Assembly: GCF_022538055.1 (NCBI RefSeq)
Contig: NZ_JAKZAM010000022.1
Span: forward strand, 22,942 to 86,941
DNA from: Cognataquiflexum nitidum
Lineage (GTDB): Bacteria; Bacteroidota; Bacteroidia; Cytophagales; Cyclobacteriaceae
DNA length: 64,000 bases
Direction: 5' to 3'
The position numbers and the translations under genes are program-made. The notes under the pieces were generated by a model. The model searched no databases and was not told where the DNA came from. It saw only the letters and a list, made by a program, of their open reading frames with translations. Every line of letters starts with the position of its first letter. Position 1 is the stretch's first letter. Positions 49,992-59,685 of this stretch are shown here, piece after piece.

Positions 49992-51542
49992 ATGGCGATA
50001 TTGGGTACATTACTAAAAAAAGGTATCAGATTAAGAGATTCTTTGGTTCAGGAATACAGCTCTCCTTTGGATCTTCAAAAGGGAGAACTCAAAAAGTTGC
50101 TTATCAAAGCCAAGGATACTGAATTTTCTAGAAAATTTAATTTTGACCTGATTTTAAAGGAATTCAAGAAAGGGGACACCGATTTTTACAAGGCATTTGT
50201 CCGGCAGGTTCCCATATACAATTACAATACGATCTACAATGAATGGTGGTATAGGCTAAAAGGTGGAGAAGAAGACATCACCTGGCCGGGAGCCATAAGG
50301 CATTTTGCTTTGACTTCCGGCACTTCTGGTGCCGCTTCCAAGTATATTCCCATTACCAAGGATATGGTAAAAGCCATCCGAAAAACCGGTGTAAGGCAGA
50401 TTTTATCGTTGTCTAGATATGACCTACCAGACAAGTTATTTACAAAGGGGATATTGATGCTCGGGGGAAGTACTGATCTGGAATTTAATGGGACTTATTT
50501 TTCGGGGGACTTGAGCGGGATCACCACTGGAAGATTGCCGATCTGGTTTCAGCGGTTCTATAAGCCGGGCAAGAAAATTTCTAAAAACAAAAACTGGGGA
50601 GAAAAGCTAGACCAAATTGTAGAGAAAGCTCCGGATTGGGATATCGGCATCATTGTTGGAGTTCCGGCCTGGCTTCAGATCTTATTGGAAAAAATCATTG
50701 AGCGCTATAAGCTCAAAACCATCCATGACCTGTGGCCAAATCTTCAGATTTTTGTCCATGGAGGGGTTTCCTTTGAGCCCTATAAGCAGGGTTTTGAACG
50801 TCTACTTGAAAAGCCCCTGATTTACATGGAAACCTACCTCGCTTCGGAGGGATTTTTGGCTTTTCAGGCGATTCCGGACAGCAGGTCCATGCGGCTTGTT
50901 CTTAACAATGGGATTTTTCATGAATTCATTCCTTTCAATGAAGAGAATTTTGACGCTGAGGGCGAAATTCTTCCCCATGCCAAAACACTTAAAATAGATG
51001 AAATAGAAGAAGAGGTAGATTATGCCTTGCTGATCAGCACCTGCGCCGGAGCGTGGCGCTACCTTATCGGGGACGTTATCCGGTTTGCTTCCAAAGAAGA
51101 GAGTGAAATTTACATCACAGGCAGGACCAAGCATTTTTTGAGCCTTTGTGGCGAGCACCTTTCTATGGATAATATGAACAAAGCTGTGGAATTGGTTTCT
51201 GAAGAAATGAACCTCAATATCAGGGAATTTACTGTTCTCGGTTTGCCTCACGGTTCACTCTTCATGCACCATTGGTTTATCGGTTCTGATGACGATGTGG
51301 ATCAGGCTGTACTGCTAAGTCAGATTGATGAAAAACTGAAACAACTCAACGACGACTATATCGTGGAGCGTAAGCACGCCCTGAAAGAAGTGAAGCTGAC
51401 TGTGCTGTCGCCTTCCATTTTTTACAATTGGCTCAGATCCAAAGGAAAAGAAGGAGGACAGAATAAATTTCCGAGGGTATTGAAAGGGGAGAAGGCGGAG
51501 CAGTGGATAGAATTCTTAAAAGAAAATGGCGTAAAAATATGA
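49992..51542 (+). CDS. GH3 (auxin-responsive) family acyl-adenylate amido synthetase
   Basis: A 516-residue protein of the bacterial GH3 family. LTSGTSGAASKYIPIT is the ATP-binding motif 1 equivalent. WRYLIGDVIRF and ITGRTKHFLSLCGEHLS give the later adenylation motifs. Plant GH3 enzymes join amino acids to acyl acids such as auxin or jasmonate. Bacterial substrates are largely unknown. The stop overlaps the LysE-type start by 4 nt (ATGA). Confidence 0.9.
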   Translation: MAILGTLLKKGIRLRDSLVQEYSSPLDLQKGELKKLLIKAKDTEFSRKFNFDLILKEFKKGDTDFYKAFVRQVPIYNYNTIYNEWWYRLKGGEEDITWPGAIRHFALTSGTSGAASKYIPITKDMVKAIRKTGVRQILSLSRYDLPDKLFTKGILMLGGSTDLEFNGTYFSGDLSGITTGRLPIWFQRFYKPGKKISKNKNWGEKLDQIVEKAPDWDIGIIVGVPAWLQILLEKIIERYKLKTIHDLWPNLQIFVHGGVSFEPYKQGFERLLEKPLIYMETYLASEGFLAFQAIPDSRSMRLVLNNGIFHEFIPFNEENFDAEGEILPHAKTLKIDEIEEEVDYALLISTCAGAWRYLIGDVIRFASKEESEIYITGRTKHFLSLCGEHLSMDNMNKAVELVSEEMNLNIREFTVLGLPHGSLFMHHWFIGSDDDVDQAVLLSQIDEKLKQLNDDYIVERKHALKEVKLTVLSPSIFYNWLRSKGKEGGQNKFPRVLKGEKAEQWIEFLKENGVKI

Positions 51543-52177
51543 ACCAAGCACTGTGGGAAGGCATCAGTATGGGGCTTGTATTGTCGGCTATGATCGGCCC
51601 CGTATTTTTTGCATTGATCCAAAATAGTCTTGAACATGGATTTCGGTATGCTGCGGTCTTGGCATTGGGGATTTTGCTTTCCGACCTTATCTATGTCCTG
51701 ATCACGTATTTTGGTGTGTCGCTTTTTGCCCGTAATCCTTACTTTGAGATCATCCTCGGTTATGTCGGTGGTGCGGTGTTGGTAGGGTTTGGGATTTCTA
51801 CCATTTTCAAAAAAAACAGGAACAGACCGAATACTGGCGGGATACCTTTGCCCAAAACCAAAAAAAGAACCGGCTTCATGAAAGGTTTTGGCATCAACGG
51901 GATCAACCCTTTTGTCATGCTTTTTTGGATTTCTATTGCCGGATTGGTCAACCTCAAACAAGAGTACCAAAGGATGGATATTTGGCTGTATTATACCGGA
52001 ATCTTGCTGACGGTGTTTTGCATCGATCTTCTCAAAGCTTTTATAGCCAAGCAGCTTTCGGGTTTTGTCACCCCAAAACTGATGTCCAAACTCAATATCC
52101 TGGTAGGATTTATATTGATTTACTTCGGAAGCAAATTGGTAAAGTTTGCATGGGACAAGCAGGAATTGATGGGGTGA
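51539..52177 (+). CDS. LysE family amino-acid exporter
   Basis: A 212-residue protein from the ATG at 51539, translationally coupled to the GH3 gene. It has about six membrane segments with the LysE opening GISMGLVLSAMIGPVFFALIQNSLEHG and the later FVMLFWISIAGLV. A basic linker (KKNRNRPN...KTKKRTG) separates halves. LysE proteins export amino acids or homoserine lactones. Given its partner, export of an amino-acid conjugate is conceivable. Confidence 0.88.
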   Translation: MNQALWEGISMGLVLSAMIGPVFFALIQNSLEHGFRYAAVLALGILLSDLIYVLITYFGVSLFARNPYFEIILGYVGGAVLVGFGISTIFKKNRNRPNTGGIPLPKTKKRTGFMKGFGINGINPFVMLFWISIAGLVNLKQEYQRMDIWLYYTGILLTVFCIDLLKAFIAKQLSGFVTPKLMSKLNILVGFILIYFGSKLVKFAWDKQELMG

Positions 52178-52195
52178 GATGGGTTTTTATATTTT

Positions 52196-53836
52196 TCACT
52201 CCACTTCCACATCAAATGCCCCATTTACAATCCTTCCATCGATTTTTACCTGCACCCATATCCTGTAATTGCCCGGCTGGGGAAAGGCATAAGGGAAGCT
52301 GACCATGCTGTGTTCGATATGGTCGGGATCCGTTGGATCGAGGTGCACCATATTTCCCATCAGGAGACTGTCACGTTCCTTTTCAGGCATTTGGTTCAAA
52401 ACCTTGATCACGCCGTCTATGCTGTCTTGAAAGCTTAGACCGGTAGGTAAGTTTTGGAAGCCTATATTTCCTGATTCAAATCTTTCGAGCAACATCTGCT
52501 GCGAACCCATGGAATAATTGCCTGTAGGGTGGAGGTGGATGTACACAGACCCGTCGTGTTTAAGGACTACGGCATGACCCATCATGCCGAGATAGGGTTC
52601 AAGCTTGGCCGCATTTCCCTCAGGATCAAAAAGTGCAAAATCAAGGTTGTAAAGGGTGCCGGCTTCAAAGTTTTCTCCATCAGTTTCCCAAACTGCCGAG
52701 TATCCTCCCGGTAAATCGGTTTTGATGCCGGGTTTGCCGCAGATCATAATATCTCCATCCAAGGAGGTCTTTTTTCCTGATACAGGATTGGAAAAGGTAT
52801 AGGTATCGTCCCGTCCCAATACGACATCTGTATTGGAAACAAGCTGGAAATTTGAATTTTCAGGAATGGTAAAATCCGAAATGATGGTTTCTGAAAAACC
52901 TGTAAACCGGGTGATATCTGCATACACATGGTATTCACCTGCAGGGATTGAAGGTAGCTTTACCTTGAAATTCAAAGAATCCAACCGTTCAGGGTGAAGG
53001 TGCGCAAACACATCCAAATCTCCCTTTCTGATTAAAAACAAATGCATCAACTTGCCATGGTCCGGAACTATCAGACTTAGCTTTCTTGATGTTTTGCCTT
53101 GGTTGAGGGTAGCAGTGTCTACTGAGAGGTGAAGGTAATTTCCATCAGACTGTGGTTCCAACCGTGATTGTGCTTCTATAGGTTTAAACAAGAAATTGTT
53201 GTATTGCTCTGATTCAGCATCCCACCAGGTTTTTCCTCCCCAAAGTACCAAGAGCATGATGACTGACCCGATGGCAATTCCATATTTTCGTCTTTTTTCC
53301 ACAACAGGGTTCCTTTCTTTTCCCGGATCCCGGATGCTGTCACTCATCGCTGAGGAGATGATCGTCACCATCAGGATGACCAAAAATATCCCCAAAATTG
53401 CCAGCGGAATACCCAACTCGGAGGTCATGGAATTTTTGGCCGTAGGCCAAGCCATGACCGGAACGATTGCTTCAAAAATATCTCCGTCGGTCTGCATGGT
53501 TACCTGAACACTCGAAGCTCCTGAATTCATAAACCACAATTCACCTTCATATTTCCCTGGTTCTCCGGGCACCGCCACCATGGGGTCGGCTTTGGGAGTT
53601 CCTTTCAGGCCCGCTGACCAATAAACAGGCCTAACCTCAAGGGTAATATTTTCAGGATTTTCGGGAAGGATGATCGTTACCCTTGCGATTCCCGGGACGA
53701 CTTCAGCCGGGATGATATTGGCAAGAACCCTGTAAGGACCGAGAAGTCCCTCATAAATGACTCCGGGGCTTCCAATATGGCTGCTTGATAAATACCAAAG
53801 CAAAATGAGAATAGGCAATACCAGTTTTCTTTTCAT
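52196..53836 (-). CDS. His/Met-rich membrane-anchored periplasmic protein, partner of the membrane gene at 53840
   Basis: A 546-residue protein with an N-terminal signal or anchor. A first beta-rich domain (about residues 25-125) resembles YtkA/FixH-like domains. Two membrane segments follow near residues 140-162 and 186-205, then a second soluble region rich in His and Met: HGKLMHLFLIRKGDLDVFAHLHPE and GMMGHAVVLKHDGSVYIHLHP with nearby Met residues. This suggests copper binding, but that is inference. It follows the multi-spanning gene by 3 nt. The family was not firmly recognised. Confidence 0.72.
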   Translation of the reverse strand: MKRKLVLPILILLWYLSSSHIGSPGVIYEGLLGPYRVLANIIPAEVVPGIARVTIILPENPENITLEVRPVYWSAGLKGTPKADPMVAVPGEPGKYEGELWFMNSGASSVQVTMQTDGDIFEAIVPVMAWPTAKNSMTSELGIPLAILGIFLVILMVTIISSAMSDSIRDPGKERNPVVEKRRKYGIAIGSVIMLLVLWGGKTWWDAESEQYNNFLFKPIEAQSRLEPQSDGNYLHLSVDTATLNQGKTSRKLSLIVPDHGKLMHLFLIRKGDLDVFAHLHPERLDSLNFKVKLPSIPAGEYHVYADITRFTGFSETIISDFTIPENSNFQLVSNTDVVLGRDDTYTFSNPVSGKKTSLDGDIMICGKPGIKTDLPGGYSAVWETDGENFEAGTLYNLDFALFDPEGNAAKLEPYLGMMGHAVVLKHDGSVYIHLHPTGNYSMGSQQMLLERFESGNIGFQNLPTGLSFQDSIDGVIKVLNQMPEKERDSLLMGNMVHLDPTDPDHIEHSMVSFPYAFPQPGNYRIWVQVKIDGRIVNGAFDVEVE

Positions 53837-53839
53837 AAT

Positions 53840-55042
53840 CTATCTTTTCACCTGCTTCATCCAATTGCCCCAAGAAAGCCCCACTCTCGAAGTCAGGACT
53901 CCAATACCCACAGCGATTACGAGACCTTTGATCAGATCCCAACCATAGGTAGAGAAATTGGGGTTGAACTGATACCTGAATTCGTAGCTTGGATTGGCAA
54001 AATAAGGCCAGGAAAACCTCCCAAAGAACCAACCCCTGCCGATTTCAGAAATCAAAACTTCAGAAAAATACCATTGTACCGGGGTGAAACTGACAACGAA
54101 GATCAGGGAAAGCAGGACTGCCAAAAGCCACTTGTTGGAATTTCTCCATTTTTCGATGGCATAGTCAATGGCTATCGCCGGCACAATCAGGAGGATGGGA
54201 AAATGAAAAGGCTGGAACCTTGTGATGTAATTGAAGACCGGACTGAGCTTGGGTTCGGCAGGAAACAAAGGCATAATCCACACCATTGCTGCCATGACAA
54301 AGGTATAGATCAAAGCCATTTTGGTAGCAGCAAATCGATAAGGAGAGGCAAATGAAATGGAAATCAAAAATAAAGGAAATATCAAGGCAGCTACCTGATA
54401 CGGCAAAACCCCATGCAGCATATTCAAAAAGAAATACTCAGACACCAAGGTATAGACCATCACCAACAAAAACCCTGCGGACAACGCGTACATCCATTGG
54501 AGGTGGGATTTGGTGCGGGTGTCCATTTTTTCTCCCAATTTATTCTGGGCAGCGATTACTGATATCATGGCACCAAATTGGATCATCATCATCCCGAGCC
54601 CCAACAAAGCATGAGGAGGAGAGAGGATTTTGACATCAAGACCATAGGTATTGTGCCACCAATCGTCAAAAGGAGCGGAGGTCAACATCGCAAATGCTCC
54701 CCATACGCAAAACATCGCTCCCAAGGATCCATGGAAAATCCCCCAAAATCTGATGCTTTGGGACTTTTCTTCTTTGGAACCCCAAAAGCTGGTTTTCAAC
54801 ACTTTGATCCCAGAAAACACCCCAGCGATCACTGCACCCAAATAAATCAGGATATGGGGCGGAGAAAACAAGCCATCCCGGCCCACACTCATGTGCCATG
54901 AAATGTCCCATTGCAATCCCACCGCGATGCACAGGGAAGCAAAAACGGTCGCATAGACATAAGTCGGAATCACTCGGGTAACCGTGGCGGTGTCAAATGC
55001 CGTCGACTCCGTCAAGGTAGTGGAGGTGAAGTTTTGGTTCAT
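53840..55042 (-). CDS. Polytopic membrane protein with duplicated WH...SPPH motif
   Basis: A 400-residue protein with roughly nine membrane segments. Two similar stretches are visible: DISWHMSVGRDGLFSPPHIL (about residues 46-65) and DDWWHNTYGLDVKILSPPHA (about residues 125-144), each with W-H, a G-x-D and SPPH before a Gly-rich helix. This points to an internal duplication with paired membrane-border His. It could bind metal or haem. The family is unknown to me. It is the first gene of a two-gene operon. Confidence 0.75.
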   Translation of the reverse strand: MNQNFTSTTLTESTAFDTATVTRVIPTYVYATVFASLCIAVGLQWDISWHMSVGRDGLFSPPHILIYLGAVIAGVFSGIKVLKTSFWGSKEEKSQSIRFWGIFHGSLGAMFCVWGAFAMLTSAPFDDWWHNTYGLDVKILSPPHALLGLGMMMIQFGAMISVIAAQNKLGEKMDTRTKSHLQWMYALSAGFLLVMVYTLVSEYFFLNMLHGVLPYQVAALIFPLFLISISFASPYRFAATKMALIYTFVMAAMVWIMPLFPAEPKLSPVFNYITRFQPFHFPILLIVPAIAIDYAIEKWRNSNKWLLAVLLSLIFVVSFTPVQWYFSEVLISEIGRGWFFGRFSWPYFANPSYEFRYQFNPNFSTYGWDLIKGLVIAVGIGVLTSRVGLSWGNWMKQVKR

Positions 55043-55480
55043 AAAAGTCTGATTTGGTTCTAATATAAAAGAATTTGTTTCTAGATAGAAATAATTTTAA
55101 GTTAAATTTTTAAGGAAAAACATTCAAAATCTTACAAGTAAAGATATTGGTTTTCAGGGCTTTGATGGGAGTAAACGAATTTAACGAATTAAAATCGAAT
55201 CCTGAAAACTTTGATCTGTAACCAGTTGCCATCCTGGAGTCATTCTCTCTGTCTTTACTACTGCGCTAGGAGAGTTTCTAAATACATATTGCGTCGCTAG
55301 GCGTTTCAATTTGAAATTACGTCTTCCTATCATTTTGAATTTGTGATTCAATTCCCCAAAGCTATATGAAGAATGAAAGATGCCATTTCTTTTGACTGCT
55401 GAAAGGAACACACCGGCCCTCAACTAAAAGTCAAACTAACCCAAGTTGGGTCAATGCCCACTGCGATTGCCTACTGAAAA
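55043..55480. other. Long intergenic region, no supported gene
   Basis: 438 nt upstream of the polytopic membrane gene and downstream of the acylase. A minus-strand ORF of 80 codons (55181-55423) exists, but it has no recognisable domain and unclear start context. Near 55459-55480, ACTGCGATTGCCTACTGAAAACTACT resembles the CTACTGAAAAC piece in the hisH-hisA spacer. This may be decayed or repetitive DNA. Confidence 0.45.
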
Positions 55481-57655
55481 CTACTCCCTCACCCCCGGCT
55501 TATAAATCCTCCTCGCATTTTTCAGCACATCTTCCCGATAGAAGCTTACGTCTTTGAATTCCCCTTTGCTGTATCTTTCTGCCTGGTCTACAAAGTGAGG
55601 GGAGAAGGGATTGCCGCTCTGACCGCCGGCAAGGAGGCTTTTTGCTTTGACTTTGTCTCCAAATTCCACTACTGCCACAAAGCTGTTGCCGACATTTCCG
55701 TACCATTTCTTTGTATTGGGATATGCCCTGCTGCCATAGGCGGCCAAGGAACCCCAAAGTGAAGAATTATAGCCGATAGGTAAGCTTGGAAGATGGTCAT
55801 CATACCTTCCCTGGATGTCATTGGTAACCCGCTGAAACCTGTTGATCTCTCCCCAAGGCGTATTCCATGTTCCAAAATCTTCCAATAATTTATCCACGGC
55901 TTTTTCAAAAGCAGCGATCTTCATATTGTCTGACGTTTCTTTTGCAAGAAAGTCAAAGACATAAGCATCCCAAGGCCTGTCCATTTCTCTTGCTTCCATC
56001 AGGAGTTGGTTTCCCCAAAATACCGCCAAGGACGTTCCTACGGAACTCACTCCGGTATTTCTATCCCAATTGGAAAGTACTTCCATAGGCTTTTTTAGCT
56101 TACCCTTTCGTGGATCTGTTTCCAGGAGATTCCTATAAGCCTGCTCCAATGAAGGGATCAAAGGTTCAAATGCCATCAACTTAGGGTCATAGGCAGTGGC
56201 AATCAATGATTCCAAAGTAAAATCTTTTTTACCAGTCAATACCCGAACTGCATTCAGTCCCCGTGCATTTTCTACATCCCAAGCCATGTAAGCAGGATAA
56301 TTTTCCCGTTTTGGAGAAAAGGGTCCGGCGGCTGTAAAAGGATCTGAATTACAGTTTTGGATCCATCCGTTTTCAGGATTTTCGATCAAAAGCATTTCAT
56401 CGACTTCATGAAGCCCTTTCCAATCTGTGGCAGGATTGCTGCCGTCGACGGTATTTCTCCAATCAAATTTTGGGTCTCTTTTTGGGATAAAATTACCGTG
56501 GTAGTAGACGATATTTCCATCCTTGTCGGCATAGACGGTGTTGTTGGAGGAGTTGGTTTTGAGTGCCATAGTGGCTTTGAACTCCTGGTGGTTTTTGGTT
56601 TTTGTTCTTGAAAATGATTGAATGAGGGCCTTTTGCCTTTCTACCATCAGGGCGATGGCGATCCATTTTCCGTTTTCTTCCTGGATTACCGGACCATGAT
56701 GGCTGTAATAGGCTGTTATCGTATGCTCTTTGACCTGATCTCCCTCTTTGTATTTGAGTTTGATATCTTTCTCGGTAAGTGGCAGCCATTTTTTTCCAAA
56801 CTGGTAATGGTATTTTCCTTTCCTGTTTTCTATAGTCAGTGCATAATGGTCGATCGCATCGGCTTTGCTGGAAGTATGCATCCAACCGTTGTATTCATTG
56901 AATCCTTGGTAGATAAAAAACTGTCCCCAAGTCACTGCGCCGTAGGCATTGAGTCCTTCTTCGCTGACCATGTGTACTTCAGGACGGAAATAAAAAGAAG
57001 TGTGTGGATTGATTAAAAACAGCGCATTTCCGCTTGTCGAAAGTTGGGGTGCGATGGCAAAGCCATTGCTGCCTCTTGGTTCAGTATCCCAATCCCTTTC
57101 CTCCAACACAAGATCGGAAAGCATTTCTTTCCCATAAAAAGCCTTGAGCCCGTTGGTGGAAATGGTTTCAATATCTCCGCCAATGCTTCCTTCGCTGAAA
57201 GTCAAAGCCATCCAAGGTTCGAATTTGGTGAGTAACTTGGGTTTGACCTCAGGATGGGTATGCAGGTAATAATTGATCCCGTCGGCCCAGGCGCTCATCA
57301 ATTCTTTGAGCCATTCGGGGGAATTCAGGTACTCGCTTTTGATTACTTCTTCGTCGATATACAGCTTCATTCTCAAATCAGAGTAAAGCAGGTTGATTCC
57401 TTCCACCTCGGCCATTCTTCCCATGGCATTGATAAAGTTGACTTCGACCCGGTTGAAATCGTCCTCGCATTGTGCATAGACCATCCCAAAAACAGCATCG
57501 GCATCTGTTTTGCCATAGACATGCGGAATGCCCCATTGGTCTCTGATGATTTCAGTATTTTGTGACCTAAGCTGCCATTTTGAGATTTCACTTTGAGCGA
57601 ATGAATAAAAATTCAACCCAAGAAGGGAGATGAACAGAAATACTCTTTTTAGCAT
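55481..57655 (-). CDS. Penicillin acylase family (Ntn hydrolase) protein
   Basis: A 724-residue secreted protein with signal peptide (FLFISLLGLNFYSFAQ). The opening IIRDQWGIPHVYGKTDADAVFGMVYAQCEDDFNRVE is typical of the S45 family. The autoprocessing Ser nucleophile lies in RGSNGFAIAP (Ser at about residue 196), followed by NPHTSFYFRPEVHMVS. Substrates may be beta-lactams, acyl-homoserine lactones or other amides. Two-chain maturation is expected from the family. Confidence 0.9.
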   Translation of the reverse strand: MLKRVFLFISLLGLNFYSFAQSEISKWQLRSQNTEIIRDQWGIPHVYGKTDADAVFGMVYAQCEDDFNRVEVNFINAMGRMAEVEGINLLYSDLRMKLYIDEEVIKSEYLNSPEWLKELMSAWADGINYYLHTHPEVKPKLLTKFEPWMALTFSEGSIGGDIETISTNGLKAFYGKEMLSDLVLEERDWDTEPRGSNGFAIAPQLSTSGNALFLINPHTSFYFRPEVHMVSEEGLNAYGAVTWGQFFIYQGFNEYNGWMHTSSKADAIDHYALTIENRKGKYHYQFGKKWLPLTEKDIKLKYKEGDQVKEHTITAYYSHHGPVIQEENGKWIAIALMVERQKALIQSFSRTKTKNHQEFKATMALKTNSSNNTVYADKDGNIVYYHGNFIPKRDPKFDWRNTVDGSNPATDWKGLHEVDEMLLIENPENGWIQNCNSDPFTAAGPFSPKRENYPAYMAWDVENARGLNAVRVLTGKKDFTLESLIATAYDPKLMAFEPLIPSLEQAYRNLLETDPRKGKLKKPMEVLSNWDRNTGVSSVGTSLAVFWGNQLLMEAREMDRPWDAYVFDFLAKETSDNMKIAAFEKAVDKLLEDFGTWNTPWGEINRFQRVTNDIQGRYDDHLPSLPIGYNSSLWGSLAAYGSRAYPNTKKWYGNVGNSFVAVVEFGDKVKAKSLLAGGQSGNPFSPHFVDQAERYSKGEFKDVSFYREDVLKNARRIYKPGVRE

Positions 57656-57941
57656 GGTGGGTTTGATTTTTCAGGAAAGCGAAAATAGCCATTTGATGGT
57701 TTAAATAAATAGTAAATTATCTAAATGACAAAAACCTATTTTCGAAATAGTTAATCTGAGGGTGTTATTTGGTGTTTTTGGAAAAAAAATCAGGTACTAT
57801 TGAAGTGTAATCAAATAGCCTAGGTTAATATTTGACTTTTTTTAAACAAAATAGTTGTTAAATTAAGCTTGGAGAGCGTAAAGTGTCAATACCAAAAAGT
57901 CTTTCTGAAAAAAAATCTATAAGAAACTAACCAAAAGAAAT
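57656..57941. other. Divergent intergenic region before the histidine kinase
   Basis: 286 nt, A/T-rich. A small dyad CTATTTTCGAAATAG lies at 57736-57750. No exact promoter match with good spacing was found, and TTAATATTTG near 57826 is the nearest -7-like element. No ORF is seen. Confidence 0.45.
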
Positions 57942-58958
57942 ATGTCAATAAAAGAAAAGGAAGGTTTCGAGGTGATCAGTTTGCTGGATAATTTATCAGC
58001 CGGAATTTTGTTATTAGATGATCAGGGGAAAATCATTTATATCAATAAAATGGCTGCTTTTATCCTTAAAATCGATGAGGAAAGTGCAAGTGGTCAGGAT
58101 TTTGAAAAGTTAAACAAGGATGAGTTGGTCTCAGAATTGGTTAATAAATTTAAAATTGATCGTTTGCCTAAAGGCGCCGAAATGCAGTGGGGAATCGGTC
58201 AAAATCAATCTTGGGTTGAAATTAAGATTAATGCTGAGAAAGATGCTGTAATTATATATTTTAAAAATATTACCGAAAGAAAGGAAATTGAGGAAAAATT
58301 CAGATCGGCTTATGAATCTATCCGGAACCTAAATTTCCATTCCCAAAAAATAAGGGAAGATGAAAGGACTGTCCTTTCCCGAGAGATCCATGACCAATTG
58401 GGACAGCGACTTACAGGGATGAAGATGGAAGTTGATTATATTTTGAAAAAAAGCTCTAATCTGGATGATATTACCAAAGAAAAACTTCAGGGTGTTCTCA
58501 AACAGATAGAAAGGACGGTAAGTACGATTAGAAATATTTCCAGAAATTTACGTCCCGGAATTTTGGATGATTTCGGACTTTTGGCGGCTTTGGAATGGCA
58601 AGCTGATGAATTTACCAAATCTGTTAATATTCCTGTTTTCTTTAAATATAATGGAGAAGAAAAACCTTTAGAAAATCAAAAAGCCACAGCCATTTTCAGA
58701 ATTTTTCAAGAGTGTATGACCAATATCATGAGGCATTCTCATTGTACCCATGTCAATGTGGAGGTGGTATTTGGGCCTAAAGCATTAAAACTTACTGTCA
58801 GAGATGACGGTTTGGGTTTTGATCCGATGACCTTAAAAAACACCAAATCACTCGGAATATTGGGTATGAAAGAGAGGGCTGAGAGTTTTGCAGGAGAGTT
58901 TACCCTAAATACAGCCCCGGGTGAGGGAACAAAATCAATTCTTTATATGCCTTATTAA
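57942..58958 (+). CDS. Cytosolic PAS-domain sensor histidine kinase (NarL/DesK-type HisKA_3)
   Basis: A 338-residue kinase without membrane segments. A PAS domain covers about residues 10-115 (LSAGILLLDDQGKIIYINKMAA). The HisKA_3 dimerisation helix has the phospho-acceptor in LSREIHDQLGQRLTGMKME (His at about residue 150), then the HATPase_c domain with CMTNIMRHSHCT (N box), DDGLGFD (G1) and LGILGMKERAESF. It should sense a cytoplasmic signal and pass phosphate to the regulator encoded 10 nt downstream. Confidence 0.93.
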   Translation: MSIKEKEGFEVISLLDNLSAGILLLDDQGKIIYINKMAAFILKIDEESASGQDFEKLNKDELVSELVNKFKIDRLPKGAEMQWGIGQNQSWVEIKINAEKDAVIIYFKNITERKEIEEKFRSAYESIRNLNFHSQKIREDERTVLSREIHDQLGQRLTGMKMEVDYILKKSSNLDDITKEKLQGVLKQIERTVSTIRNISRNLRPGILDDFGLLAALEWQADEFTKSVNIPVFFKYNGEEKPLENQKATAIFRIFQECMTNIMRHSHCTHVNVEVVFGPKALKLTVRDDGLGFDPMTLKNTKSLGILGMKERAESFAGEFTLNTAPGEGTKSILYMPY

Positions 58959-58968
58959 ACAATAAAAT

Positions 58969-59592
58969 ATGAAAGCTTTAATTGCGGATGATCATCCTAT
59001 AGTAAGGAAAGGAATAGTACAATTGTTGAAGGATGCTTTTCCAAAGATGATATCTGAAGAGGTCAATTCAGGAATAGAAGCAGTCAAAAAGATCAATCAA
59101 GAAAAATGGGATCTTATTGTCTTAGATATTTCAATGCCTGGAAGAAATGGGATTGATGTTTTAAAATATGCGCGCAACGCCGGAATTAAGACTCCGATTT
59201 TAATTCTGAGTATGCAAGCCGAGGAGCATTACGCGCTGAGAACATTGAAGGCAGGTGCTTCCGGGTATGTAAGTAAAGAAAGTGCGGGAGATGAATTGGT
59301 AGAGGCTGTAGAAAGGGTAATGAAAGGCAAAAAGTATATCAGTCCAAAAGTAACAGAAATTCTTGCGGAGAGCTTAGGAGAAGAACCCGAAATCATCCAT
59401 GAAAAATTATCCGATCGGGAGATGGAGGTCATGATGCTGATCGCAGCAGGAAAATCTGTTTCTGACATTGCTAATGAATTAAACTTAAGTGTTAGTACAG
59501 TAAGTACTTACCGACAGAGGATTTTGGATAAACTCCATCTTCATAATAATGCTGAAATATTGAGGTATGTTTTTGAAAATGGCTTGGCATAA
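58969..59592 (+). CDS. NarL/FixJ (LuxR-type) response regulator
   Basis: A 207-residue regulator. The receiver domain has DDHP (residues 7-10), phospho-acceptor Asp53 in LIVLDISMPGRNG, and KESA Lys. The C-terminal HTH is LSDREMEVMMLIAAGKSVSDIANELNLSVSTVSTYRQRILDKL. It is the partner of the kinase just upstream. Confidence 0.96.
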   Translation: MKALIADDHPIVRKGIVQLLKDAFPKMISEEVNSGIEAVKKINQEKWDLIVLDISMPGRNGIDVLKYARNAGIKTPILILSMQAEEHYALRTLKAGASGYVSKESAGDELVEAVERVMKGKKYISPKVTEILAESLGEEPEIIHEKLSDREMEVMMLIAAGKSVSDIANELNLSVSTVSTYRQRILDKLHLHNNAEILRYVFENGLA

Positions 59593-59685
59593 TTTGTAGT
59601 ACAAACAACTACAAAAGAATCGCTTTTTTGACTATTATCCTGTTTTGGGGATTGATGTAGTTTTGAGTTATTAAAAATAGCTCAT

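Noticed and set aside
55181..55423. 80-codon minus-strand ORF as a gene
   Set aside because: No domain, no clear start context, and it lies in a region that may be repetitive; kept only as a note.
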